This document shows, piece after piece, positions 1 through 10,500 of a DNA stretch of 64,000 nucleotides. A program made the translations under genes and the position numbers. Numbering within the stretch: the first letter of the stretch is position 1; the number at the start of each line of letters is the position of its first letter. Origin of the DNA: Mytilus trossulus (Eukaryota > Mollusca > Bivalvia > Mytilida > Mytilidae); NCBI RefSeq assembly GCF_036588685.1, contig NC_086378.1, positions 21,987,578-22,051,577 of the forward strand, given 5' to 3'. The notes beneath the pieces were generated by a model. The model worked only from the letters and a program-made list of their open reading frames with translations, did not search any database and was not told where the DNA came from.

Positions 1-2237
1 ATCTGCTGGAGACTTTTCAAGTGTAAGTTCCAGTTTCCTGACCTTTCAGCAGTGATAAATTGACGGAGAAGTTCAACCATATCCATATACTGGAACCAAA
101 GGGAAGCAGTGCGGCAATTTTTCAAAGATTCTCTAAATAATCTGATGCGTTCAGATATAATATTTATAGTTGGGTTGTCATTCAATGATTCGATCGAGAT
201 ATTACTTTGTATGATACCTTCAAAAACTTTTATCAATTGCTCGATTTCAGATGGTAGACTTTGGTTTGATTCTGACGGCTTTTCATTATCAACACAAGTT
301 GTATCAGCTTTTGGAAAGTTTTCTTTGTCTTCTAAATATGCTGGAGGAGGATCGTCAGTATCAGTTCCAGGTGTATATTGTGGAAAATCATATATTTCTG
401 ATGTAATGAGCAGAGTCAAAGCTGTTTGAGTAAGAAAATGACCACGAACAGCACGGGAAATGGCTTTACCACTAAGCATATGACCAACAGCAGTAGAAGC
501 ATAAACAGTTTCCAGTATAAGGGCTGATCGAATGTAACAACAGGATCTGCATTGTGTCGTTTTGCTTCTTTAGAGATGAAATGCAGCGTTGAGTTTATGC
601 ATGTAAGGTCACTCGGGTTCATGTCAATCATTTGCAAATAAACTATGCTTGATTTTCCCGCAAATACTCCACCATATACCATTTGACACAATGCTGACCA
701 TCCAGTACTTTTTATTGGCCAAACAGTCCTAGAGAGTAGACTTAATGATTCCGAATAACTGCTTGCGCTTACTTGGTTTAATTTCATGAATTTCAATGAT
801 GTGTGAGTTTCTTTATCCAATTTATATGGTCGTATATCAATTTTTCCAATTTCTTTGAGCTCTTCTATGTTTACATCTGTTCTAGGTATACTATTTGTCC
901 TCATAAATCCTGGTGTGACGCTGGCTATAATTCCCATGCCGTGAAAAGTACCATGACCATCGATAGTTCTTAGGTTATGATCAACATTGTCTGCTATGTA
1001 CTGAAGATTTCCTTCTTCTGTTACTTCCGGTATATCAGTTCCTTGAGACATTGCAGCATTCATTTCATACCTTTGTACTTCTGAATACGATGATGAGAAT
1101 CCCATATTGTACAGTGAGTCTATCAAAAATCTGGAACCGAAATGGTGATGCATTTGTACAGCAAGGCCTATTTGTAAAGGTGCTATTAATGATCTTGGTC
1201 TTGTAGCTTGAACTATCGTTTGGCAAATAGCAGACAGTTTCAGACTATGATTACAGGTACTATTCAGAAACAACCGTAAACTGTCAGGTAGGTAGTGTTC
1301 ATTGCATTCCAAAGATTCAACATCGGAAACTGATGATACTCAGTTTTCGTGTCAAATTTGATTTGATGTCAGATTTTATTAGACTTGCTGCTGCTTTTAT
1401 AATGTTCATTTTCTCTGATTCAGGGTCACTTGCATTTTGCCTCTGATGAAAATCATGAAGTATTGATGTTGCAGTTTTGCGGAGTGTTATAACATTTGGT
1501 TTCCCATTTATTTCTGTTATAATTACGTCATCTCCAAAGTACTTTTGGATTTTTGATTTCATATGAACAGTCGAATAAGCAGTATCCCCGCAGTAATCTT
1601 TCATTTTTTCTACTAACTCAATAACCGTAAGTTGTTCATCTTCGTTTTGAAGGAGATATTCTACAGTTTTCTGGAATGCAGCTTGTGTCTGTTGATGCTG
1701 GGGTCTGCCGGTTTTATTTTTGCTCTGCTTTGGTGTTCCAGATGGAATGCTTTTACCTGTTCGAAAATTTACACTGCATCGCTGATGGTAAACTGCGTCT
1801 GCAGCATGCAAATCATGTACAAATACAATTCTGGTTAATATATGTGTAGCCCATTCATCGTTCCGCTCATGACAGATTTTTTCTATATTGCTCTGGAAAT
1901 CCTTTGTTCGGACTGGAAATACATCAGTACCTTTCCTCTTATCCTTAACATCTGCAAACTGTCCACAGAAAAGACAGTTATCTCGATAGTTGAACTGTTC
2001 TTGTGATCTTAAAACCCGATTTTCAGGAGTCTTGTAATCTAGTTCTTTTTGTTTGACAGACTTAGCATTTGTGTAGTCCCTGCGACAATCCTGGTGTACT
2101 ACGTCCCCAGATTTAGCAACTTTGGTATCATTTCGTAGCTTGCTGAACTCTTTAATATTTCGGGCTTACTTTTCTCTTAATGTTACAGTTGCTCTTCCGT
2201 CATTTATAGATAATGTGCAAATAAAGCACCCTTCCAT
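1..2237 (-). pseudogene. Broken copy of a dispersed, uncharacterised invertebrate protein family
   Basis: Read from the ATG at 2237 downwards, this stretch encodes one protein in pieces. The N-terminus has a Cys-x2-Cys (GCFICT) and then TVTLREK. An in-frame TAA follows at 2166-2168. The same frame continues through VHQDCRRDY, a second Cys-x2-Cys (CLFCG) and HAADAVYHQRCSVNFRTGK to a TGA at 1317-1319. The next piece (1312 downwards) is shifted by one base and carries LIAPLQIGLAVQMHHHFGSR, TFHGMG and MIDMNPSD up to FDQPLYW. A further frame change near 512 leads into HMLSGKAISRAVRGHF and an acidic tail that is open to the window edge. From memory of the family, a segment between FDQPLYW and the HMLSGKA motif is missing, so there is probably an internal deletion as well. 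I recognise the family as abundant, dispersed and unnamed in molluscs and cnidarians. It behaves like a mobile-element passenger, but no transposase motif is visible. The multiple breaks make function unlikely. Confidence 0.75.
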
Positions 2238-4123
2238 TGGTACCTGCAAAAAAGAAAACTTCTTAAAAAATAAGCGACAGAAAAAAGCTATCACACTCAT
2301 GCCATAGTCATGAATACATTTCAAAGAGATAGAGATAATTTGTGTGTTGGTGTGTCATATGTAATACTACATTGTGTCTAATGTAACACTTCATAATTTT
2401 TATGCCCAACGTGTATATTTTGATTTACCTCATTATGACTGCTTTATATATACATTTGTATATTCAATAAAAAAGCATACAATTGGGATGGATAATTCCT
2501 TAGTAAAGGTCTATACTTATATTTTTGCAACAATTGTTATACTGTTTTAGAAATACAAAAAAGAAATATATATGCATTATAGATCGTACATGTGCTAATA
2601 CGTTTACGATTTATTTTCGGTCGGTTTTTGAATTTTTTGTTGTCATTGTTTTTCCATCAATTTTTCAACAGTTCCCATATCGTAATTTCTTCACCCTAAA
2701 GGAATTTTAATTTTCTTCCAAGTCCAATAAGATTTAATTTTTATTACTTACCTTTACTTAGTTTAAAGTAGTTGGGATCATTTGTTTGGTACAAACACTG
2801 GTTCGCTTTCTATTGAAATCTGTGGACATACTCTGTAAAGAATGAAACTAGTTTATTTACCTTATAAAGCACAATAATGAAAGAAATTGTTCAGGATGAG
2901 AGGGTCTTTTCAAGTGTTGAAAAGACAAAAGTGGAACAAAGTTCGAAAAGAGCATGGAAAACAATTAATGTTTATATTAAACAATGTGTACACATTTTCT
3001 GACAATATTAAATGCTATTTCGTTTGTTCATTTCAAATTCAAATTCAATCATAAATTTAATTGTATGCAATAAATATAAATAAAAGGAGATTTGGATAAA
3101 TTTCACACTTAAAGCAGTCTTTTAACACCAGCTAACTTAAATTTCAAAGTAGAACTTTGTAAAGTTATTGTAAGTACAAAACATCGTAATTGTGCGTATA
3201 TGAAATAATTTACGTTCATTGCACTAACGGCGTTCCATAGATTTTTTTCCGCGACAAAGTAACGTTGTTAAAAATCATTAAAATATATTTTTTTCTTTCT
3301 CAAAATTCTTTACATGTTAAAATATTAGTGAAATTAAAAACATAATTTCTCTTTCCTTAGTATTTTTGTTAAAAAGAGTGAACGGTCAATGTTTTAAAGG
3401 AAATATTTGAGTCTGAGCGCTGACGTACGAAAAATGTGTAAATGACATCTTTTAAAACTTTATTAATATGTCATTTTATAATGTTTCCACCTTAAAAATT
3501 ATAATATACATTATTCCTTACCTTGAATTAAGATATATCCATATTATAAGTTGATATTCACAAAAATTGGAATTTGTTTGACAAGTCTGTTTGACCCGGA
3601 GTGACGAGTTATCTCCCATAACACGTATGGCGCGCATAAGCTGTGACAATTTTACAAGGTATCATGTAAAAAACAAAAGGTGAAATTATAACACTTTCCC
3701 TTTTTCCGATTTTGTCCGATTTTTTCATGGTTCTTCTTAATAATGTGCAAATAAATAAATACAAAGTTAATTTCTGTTGCAATTACTTTGAGGTTATCGG
3801 CTAAATTGACTGGACTATAAATGGCATTACATTTTTTATATAGAAACAGAGTGTATAAATTTTTAGTCTAGAAAAATATTGCGCTCTTCTCTGATTCAAT
3901 GTCATTTTGAATATGCATGTGCACTGTGCTGGACCATGAAGGTATATCAAAACAAATGAAGAATAAACTTTTAAGTGGCACAAAATAAGATTGTGAGATT
4001 TATTCTGCAATTATATCCCAGAAAGAGTGTGACATACGTTGAATTTGAGAAATTTAGTTTTTTTAATATTAGTAATAGAGTCAAACAATATTTAAAGACT
4101 CAATCATGTTTTCAACATTTTTA
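2238..4123. other. AT-rich stretch without recognisable gene
   Basis: No convincing exon, RNA gene or mobile element is visible. The open frames are short, low-complexity and end at random. It holds homopolymer runs and AT-rich DNA only. It could be intergenic, or an intron of a plus-strand gene whose 5' exons lie before the window. Confidence 0.5.
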
Positions 4124-5330
4124 GCTCACCTGGCCCACTCTAAATTATTAGGGCCCCGCCTAAAAGGCGGGTCGCCCTATAGTGATCAGTCCGTCCATCT
4201 GTCCGTCCGTCCGTAACACTTTCGTGTCCGCTCCATATGTAGAGAACCATAATGATTTCATACTTTATACTTTACATGTATATTAACCACCACCAGAGGG
4301 CGTGTCATGATGTATGTACAACTTCCTAGGTCAAAGGTCAAGGTAAAAAAACTTTGGTTTCAGTTGACAACCCTGTATCCTGTGGTGAAGATCGTGTCCA
4401 CTCTATATCTTCAGAATCATTATGATTTCAAAGTTTATACTTGACATCCATTTTAACCAACACCAGAGGGTGTGTCATGAGGTATGTACAACTTCCTAGG
4501 TCAAAGGTCAAGGTCAAAAACTTTGGTTTCAGTTGACAACCCCTTGTCCTGTGGTGAAGATCGTGTCCGCTCCATATCTAGATAACCGTTATGATTTCAA
4601 AGTTTATACTTGTCATCAATTTTAACCACCACCAGAGGGTGTGTCATGATGTATGTACAACTTCCTAGGTCAAAGGTCAACTTCAAAAAAACTTTGGTTT
4701 CAGTTGACAACCCCGTGTTCTGTTGTGAAGATTGTGTCCACTCTATATCTTGAGAACCGTTATGATTTCAAATATAATACTTGACATCCATTTTAACCAA
4801 CACCAGAGGGTGTGTCATGATGTATGTACCACTTCCTAGGTCAAAGGTTGGTCTGTCCATCGCTAACAAATTTGATCCACTATATTTTGAGAGGACAGCT
4901 GTTATTATTTCATACTTTATACCTGACAAACATTTTAAACTTAACATATATATTAACCAACACCAGAGAGTGTGTCATAATGTACTGTAAATTCAGAAAT
5001 TATTGCGTGCATTTATTATTGCGATTTTGTCATTTTAGACTTGAATGCGATTTTAATTTTTACGATTTTGAGAAAAATCTTGTATAATTCATATAAAATA
5101 TTTCAAAATGCGAGTTTAAATTATTGCGTTTACAACTCAGTCGCACTTTTCGCAATAATAAAAACCTCGCATTAATTCATGAATTTACAGTATGCATCCT
5201 AGGTCAAAGGTCAGTCCGTCGGTCTGTCCATCCGTTTGTTGTTCTTAACAAATTGTGTCCGCTCTACCTCTCGAGAACCGTTAATATTTCATACTTTATA
5301 CTTGGTGGGTCATAATATATTGAAGGCATA
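4124..5330. repeat. Tandem array of ~170-bp units after an AGCTCACCTGG head
   Basis: The stretch opens with AGCTCACCTGGCCC and a GTCCGTCC-rich head. Units follow that share CACCAGAGGG, TGTGTCATGA, ACTTCCTAGGTCAAAGGTCA and TTTCAGTTGACAACC. CACCAGAGGG recurs at 4291, 4461, 4630 and 4801, a spacing of 170, 169 and 171 bp, with a diverged copy near 4962. The last unit is split by a TA-flanked MITE at 4985-5190. This is a dispersed repeat type common in bivalves with no coding potential. The two open frames over it are repeat artefacts. Confidence 0.8.
4983..5192. mobile_element. 206-bp MITE with CTGTAAATTCAGAAATTATTGCG ends
   Basis: The element 4985-5190 starts CTGTAAATTCAGAAATTATTG and ends with the inverted form (GAATTTACAG). 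It is flanked by TA on both sides (4983-4984 and 5191-5192). It is non-coding and rich in GCAATAAT/ATTATTGC blocks. Removing it together with one TA restores the interrupted tandem unit (ATGTATGCATCCTAGGTCAAAGG), so the insertion is clear. TA duplication plus inverted ends fits a non-autonomous Tc1/mariner-type element. Relatives lie at 31073-31278 and 26492-27005. Confidence 0.8.
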
Positions 5331-5619
5331 ATTCTAAAAATATGTGACAAATATCAATTGGGCAGCACCTTTAAACATATTGTTCAAACATCAATCCTAT
5401 ATCCAGAAGTCACCTTAGAGTAGTCAACAATGAGTTCACATCATGCAGTCATATCACTATTATACTATGAAAGTAAGTTGAGAATATTTATCAGTTTTAA
5501 CTTAAAATCTTAGATTAAAATCACATGTGAGACTATGTAATAACTTCAAATAATGCTTCATATCAGATTATCCATACAACTTATTTACCCCACGTTATTG
5601 ACAGCGGGGCCCACACAGG

Positions 5620-5770
5620 CCCGTAGCCAGGAATTTCCAAAGGGGGGTTCGTTTGACTCACAAACTCGACTTTAACAGTCACAATTCGAACAGAACATCG
5701 ACTTTAACAGTGCTTATTTGTTTTCAAGGGGGGGTTCGTCCGAACCCCCCGAACCCCCCCTGGCTACGGG
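5620..5770. mobile_element. Short element with CCCGTAGCCAGG inverted ends
   Basis: The left end CCCGTAGCCAGG at 5620 and the right end CCTGGCTACGGG at 5770 are perfect inverted repeats of 12 bp. The interior has two copies of CGACTTTAACAGT and G-runs followed by TTCG. It is non-coding, MITE-like and widespread in marine invertebrates. No clear target duplication was seen. Confidence 0.65.
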
Positions 5771-5802
5771 TATGCCACAGAGATGGCTCCCATCTCAATG
5801 AT

Positions 5803-6010
5803 ATCTAGATATAGGAAGATGTGGTGTGAGTGCCAATGAGACAACTCTCCATCCAAATAACAATTTAAAAAGTAAACCATTATTGGTTAAAGTACGGCCT
5901 TCAACACGGAGCCTTGGCTCACACGGAACAACAAGCTATAAAGGGCCCCAAAATTACTAGTGTAAAACCATTCAAACGGGAAAACCAACGGTCTAATCTA
6001 TATAAAAAAA
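5803..6010 (+). repeat. Mussel SINE-like dispersed repeat, forward copy
   Basis: It begins GATATAGGAAGATGTGGTG and TGCCAATGAGACAACTCTCC and continues through GTACGGCCTTCAACACGGAG and AACAAGCTATAAAGGGCC to AAACCATTCAAACGGGAAAAC. The same sequence recurs in this window at about 44949 (forward) and 41265-41445 (reverse), with a tail fragment near 56310-56345. It is non-coding. Confidence 0.75.
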
Positions 6011-6582
6011 GTTTGTATACTAATTTTGTTGGAAATCTGAATTACTGTAAACAAATATACATATACATGTAGTAGTAAATATGTAGTAAAGAAATGTCAG
6101 TTTGAAATAAACATGCAAATCCTGAATATATAAATCCAAATCAGAAATCAAATAGAATTCAAATTAAATCTTAGAGCAACAAAATATGGCTGCTGAAACT
6201 GGGACAAGCTTTATGAAATGTCAATATCTATAATTTAATTGGTCAAATCTTTATCTGATCTCAGATATAAAAAAAAAAAATTATTGGAGTAAAAACATAC
6301 GGTCTTTCAGTTATTGCTTATATCAAACACAGTGTAAAAGATGATGAGCACATGTGCAAAATTAAATACATTAAATTCGAGTAAGTCTAATATTTAATCA
6401 CAATCCAAATGCACAGCTGTATTGCACACTTAATAGAAATTGTATGTAGACTATAAGAGTCATAGTTTAAACAGCAACAAGAAAAAATTATGCATTAGTA
6501 TAGTTTGAAATTAACTGTTGATAATATGAAATTTTGGAAAATTAAACAGGTAAATTTGATAATAAAATTGTATTAATTAAGA

Positions 6583-6732
6583 ATTGAATGCTTCTTTTTG
6601 TAAATTCATTGGGGTGTAAAAGCGTTGACCGAAGTACATTTTGTATGAAGCGCAGAAGCACTTCATTCTAAAAATGTGTGCACGGTCAACGCTTAAACAA
6701 CCCTATGAAGTTACAAAAAGAAGCATTCAATA
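6583..6732. repeat. Foldback element, 150 bp
   Basis: ATTGAATGCTTCTTTTTGTAA at the left is matched by the inverted TTACAAAAAGAAGCATTCAAT at the right. The inner arms GCGTTGACCG and CGGTCAACGC also pair. It can fold into a nearly complete hairpin and is probably a MITE. No target duplication is assigned. Confidence 0.6.
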
Positions 6733-7019
6733 CTTATAATTACATTTTTTAGCTATGATCAGGAAAACGTGAATTTTATAAATTTTTTATTTTATTCGCC
6801 TGTGCACTTTATTGTGGGACCACGTGTTATCATGAATGAAAAGTTTTATTGAGTGATGCAATTGCTTACGGAATAACACGTGATGTACAGCTAGCCAATC
6901 AGAATAAAGTTTTATAATGAAATATACATCTAATGTAATTATTGAGGAATGATATTTTTTTTGGAATATGTTTTTTCATTTGATTTTAATTATGCAACCA
7001 CCAAAAAATATGCGTTTGT

Positions 7020-7290
7020 ATATTGGTATCACGTTGATGTTGTTGTCCAAAGTCATTTTGTTTTCACACAATAACTTTAGTATTAGTAAATAGAAATCTA
7101 TTATGAAATTTAAACACAAGGGTTTTGACCGCAAAAGAAAGTTGGGAGTAATTTGGGGGGTTATGGTACTAACATTTAGGAATAAGGGGCCAAAAAGGGA
7201 TCTAAATAAGCATTTTTAGGCAGTTAAGCTGCCTTATGCGAGCACCCTTGATTTATGTTCTACCCAATAAATGCTGAAATACATGCCATT
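7020..7290. repeat. Decayed copy of the GTATAATGG / CTAGTTTCAGGATAATAA repeat family
   Basis: Blocks such as ACACAATAACTTTAGTA, TTGGGAGTAATTTGGGGGG and GGAATAAGGGGCCAAAAAGGG match the better copies at 37625-38500 and 50817-51530. It is non-coding. Confidence 0.55.
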
Positions 7291-8216
7291 GTTATCATCT
7301 AGCTGGCTACTATATTATTTGTAACTTATTGGACAGTTTTTTTATACCTTTCATTCTGGATTACAAAAAATATGACCAGAAAAACCTTAAATGATCGTCG
7401 ATTTTCCCAAAAGTTTTGAAGTTGCACATAGGAAGTAGAGCACATTAGGAATTCTTATGTAGTTTATTATCCCCTGAGCTTTTGGCTAAGATGTCAAAGA
7501 ACAAATGTATGAAATATCTAATCGCCGAAAAATCTATAAAGACAAGTTGTTTAGATTTTCCAAATGACTAAAGTCATAGGAATATTGTTTGTCGTCAATA
7601 CTTTGTCAATTACGTCAGTATTCTCTTATATAAGTTCTACTGTTCATGCTGTTGGCGGCAATTTCAAATCAGAAGCAAAATGTTCGTATCTTTCAATTTG
7701 GAGACAGGGGTTCGAATTAGCGGTGGTCCGAGGTCTGTGACCTTCCTCTTTTGCAGTTGGACTTTCCACTTGGTTACTAGCTACGCCCGACATGCCTGAC
7801 GGACATTCCACTTGAGAAGAAAATAAAAAAATAACTTTGCAAACCTTTTTACCAAATTTCTCCTAATAAACAATTTGCACTCTGACTCCATCTTTCTGTC
7901 TGTTTGTCAATCAGTCCGTCAAATCATTTTTCCACAATTTTTGTTCATTTTGCTTGAAGATATTGATTTGATATTGGTTGTATTGTTTTATCAATACTAT
8001 TTCAAACATCTTCTCCTCTTAAACTACTTAACCAATTCCAGGCAATATAGGAAAGGTGTACTGACATAAGTATTCTCTAAACACATTAACTCCAAATGGA
8101 GTTTTAGTTAGTAGAAGCCATATTAACTATGTGTATCAGTGAGAAAAATGTAAAAGCATAAAAATATAGTATATATACCAATACACATAATTAACAGCGC
8201 CTGGTGATGTTTTATA

Positions 8217-8257
8217 GCCTGACCGGTTTCGGTCCATAAAGGACCTTCATCAGAGGC
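8217..8257 (-). ncRNA. Hammerhead ribozyme motif, left arm
   Basis: On the minus strand the order is GCCT (8257-8254), CTGATGA (8253-8247), one bulged A, stem II GGTCC/GGACC with a 5-nt loop, GAAA (8230-8227), CCGG, then UC with the cleavage position expected after 8221, followed by AGGC (8220-8217), which pairs with GCCT. All invariant core positions are intact. Stem III is ACCGGU with no loop, which would suit cleavage in a dimer. The A between CTGATGA and stem II is a deviation from the minimal consensus. Confidence 0.65.
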
Positions 8258-8683
8258 AGAATGGTGGATTAATGTTTGCACCCTATTTATATAGATATGG
8301 TAACCGGCGGTTGAGTTGACCGCAGTTGAGTTTACCGGTGAAAAATCCCTGTGGGATTTTCCATGGTTACAGTTATCTATATTTAGCTAATGTTCATGTT
8401 ACAGTAAACTTTTGTTGACATGTTTCGGTAAACATTTTTACATTAAACGGTAAACATGTGACCTGATGATATAACCATATTTGGGCTTTAGCATTGGATA
8501 AAGGGTGTTTTAATAATTTAAGAAGTACATGGTAATCATTTAGTCTTGATCTTTGGCTTATGATACACATATCAAGTCTTGGAATAGTATTTCAACTCAA
8601 CCGCCGGTCAACTCAACTGCTGGTTACCATATCTATATAAATAGGGTGCAAACATTAATCCACCATTTTAATATTTTTATTCT

Positions 8684-8724
8684 GCCTCTGATGAAGGTCC
8701 TTTATGGACCGAAACCGGTCAGGC
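8684..8724 (+). ncRNA. Hammerhead ribozyme motif, right arm
   Basis: Stem I GCCT (8684-8687), core CTGATGA (8688-8694), a bulged A (8695), stem II GGTCC (8696-8700) and GGACC (8706-8710), GAAA (8711-8714), CCGG, then UC ending at 8720 where cleavage is expected, then AGGC (8721-8724) pairing with stem I. It is identical in core to the left-arm copy on the opposite strand. The short palindromic stem III suggests weak activity as a monomer. Confidence 0.65.
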
Positions 8725-9552
8725 TATCAAACATCACCAGGCGCTGTTAATTATGTGTATTGGTATATATACTATATTTTTATACTTAACCAATTCCAAT
8801 TAAACTTGAGCTGAATGATCCATAGGGTATCTAGAATAAAGTTTGTGTTTTATTTTCTGCTTTGTCTAAAAACATGACCACAATGGCTGAAAATAGAACA
8901 TAGGGGTAAAACACAGTTTTTGGCTTATATCTCAAAAACAAAAGCATTAAGAGCAAATCTAATAAAAGTGTATATTAGATGAAGTTTAATCAGTCCTGAA
9001 ATTTTCAGATGAATCTGATAACCCATTGTTGAGTTGCTGCCACTAATTTGGAAGTTTTGAGGGAATTTTGCAGTTTTTGATTATTTTCTTGAATATAAAC
9101 TACCCTTTGAAGACATTTTGTTAATCATGTTTTTCTAACTTAAAAAAATATTCTCTGAAACTACAGAACCAATTTCTACCAAACTTAAGGTAATTGATCC
9201 TTATGGTAACTAGAATAAAGTTTGCGTTTCATTTTCTGTCGTTGACAAGGCTTAAAAAGAACATAGGGTTAAAATGTAGTTTTTTGCTTTTATTTAAAGA
9301 AAATATGAATAATACAAAGAACATTTAAATGAAATGTTTAAGCCACTCAGTTATATATTATATTGAAAAGCAAAATTAATCATTGATGAAAGATTTAAGC
9401 AAAAAATTACAAGTGAGCAATTCAGGCTATTGAGAGAGACTGATGCTTATTTCAAATTACATGTGATTGTTGATCACATTGACATACTTTCCACCATTCA
9501 TTAGAATTTAGTTTTTTATCATAATTTTAAACGGAATTTATTTTGTATTCAG

Positions 9553-9617
9553 CCAACTCGACCAAAAAGAAAAAAAAGGATTCCAAGCCTGGAGATGCTG
9601 GCATTGAAATGTTGTGA
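9553..9617 (+). CDS. Candidate alternative terminal exon (Lys-rich C-terminus)
   Basis: After TTTTGTATTCAG the phase-1 frame reads NSTKKKKKDSKPGDAGIEML and stops at TGA 9615-9617. The acceptor phase (1) equals that of the exon at 27318, so both could be spliced from the same upstream donor and give alternative tails. A second reading runs through the TGA in another frame to the donor-like CAG|GTAAAA at 9624. No partner exon upstream is visible in the window, so this would need 5' exons before position 1. It could also be a chance open frame. Confidence 0.35.
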
Positions 9618-10200
9618 ACAACAGGTAAAAACAAGTCATTCAAGTGTGAGATCATAAAAGAACCAAAAACAGGCTATTATAGAATAAATGAAAAATTTGA
9701 AAAATTTATTAAAAATTTCAAGCACAAGAAATTATGCAAATTCCATAACTAAAAATAATTCCAAGTTCAAATAATAGCCTGTTCAAATTGGATACTTTTA
9801 TATGACTGCCAAATTTTTGTGTTCATATGTCTGAACATTATTATTAGCATTATTTGTCCACAGAGACTGTCAATTGGTTTCCAGACTATTACCTGAGTCT
9901 AAGTCTATGGGTCTCTAGGAAAAAGGGGCTAATAATAATACTTTTCTAATACTGTGCATAAGTTGCTTATTTCTTTACTAATTTTTTAATGGGTTTTAAT
10001 TCTCAATTTCACAAACTCTTGAGGTTCTTTAATATGCTGAATCTAACTGTGTATTTAGATTTTAGATACATGTATATGCCCTGTTTTTGAATTGGTCCAT
10101 ATTTAGGTCCAAAGGGTCCCAAATTAAACCTTGTTTTATCCCAAAAAAATGAATTCAAGTGGTTCTTTAACATGCTGAATCTTTAAAAAAAAAAAAAAAA

Positions 10201-10500
10201 AAGATGTGGTATGGTTGCCAATGACACAACTCTCCACAAGAGACCAAATGACATGGCCTTCAAAAATTAGCAAAGCCCATTCTGCATAGGCCCCAAAATG
10301 ACAAATGTAAAGCAATTCAAAAGAGAAAACTAACAGCCTAATTAATGTAAAAGAAATAAGAGAAAAACAAATATGTAACACATAAACAAATGACAAAAAC
10401 TGATTTACAGACTCTTGACCCAAGACAGTCACATACATACAGAATGTGGTGGGTTAAACATGTTAGCAGGATCCCAACCCTCCCCCTAGCCTGGTACAGT
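10201..10500 (+). repeat. Mussel SINE-like repeat, long forward copy
   Basis: It starts AAGATGTGGTATGGTTGCC and ACACAACTCTCCACAAGAGACC. It runs through AAAGCAATTCAAAAGAGAAAAC and ATACATACAGAATGTGGTGGG to TAAACATGTTAGCAGGATCCC. The far end is the complement of GTTTAACCCGGCC-type sequence in the reverse copy at 19811-20135, which ties the two sets of repeats into one family. The minus-strand open frame here is a repeat artefact. Confidence 0.7.

Larger units (their letters stand above)
8025..8798. mobile_element. Hammerhead-bearing element with inverted arms and a 16-bp flanking duplication
   Basis: The direct repeat TACTTAACCAATTCCA flanks the insert at 8025-8040 and 8783-8798. Inside, a left arm (8158-8320) and a right arm (8607-8783) are long, near-perfect inverted repeats. 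The right arm has an extra ~14 bp at about 8669-8682. Both arms contain the sequence around CTGATGA...GGACCGAAACCGGTC, which folds as a hammerhead ribozyme core. No coding frame is present. Hammerheads in terminal repeats, repeats in inverted orientation and a target duplication of this size are known traits of Penelope-like retroelements and their short non-autonomous derivatives, so I infer that class. A plain foldback or TA-flanked MITE is the alternative, since the right arm ends at TAT just before the duplication. Confidence 0.7.
7870..9260. repeat. AGCTCACC-family repeat body, split by the 8041-8782 insertion
   Basis: The left part (to 8040) contains CTTCTCCTCTTAAACTACTTAACC. The right part (from 8799) contains GATCCATAGGGTATCTAGAAT, ATAGAACATAGGGGTAAAAC, GGCTTATATCTCAAAAAC and CCTGAAATTTTCAGATGAAT. 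These are the same blocks, in the same order, as in the longer copy at 24381-26000. Left and right join smoothly if 8041-8798 is removed, which dates the insertion after this repeat. Confidence 0.7.

Noticed and set aside
109..429. Plus-strand open frame of 106 codons
   Set aside because: It is the shadow of the minus-strand pseudogene, whose frame (HMLSGKAISRAVRGHF onward) is open through the same bases and carries family motifs.
5803..6010. Promoter or regulatory region because of repeated conserved blocks
   Set aside because: The conservation is that of a dispersed repeat present many times in the window.
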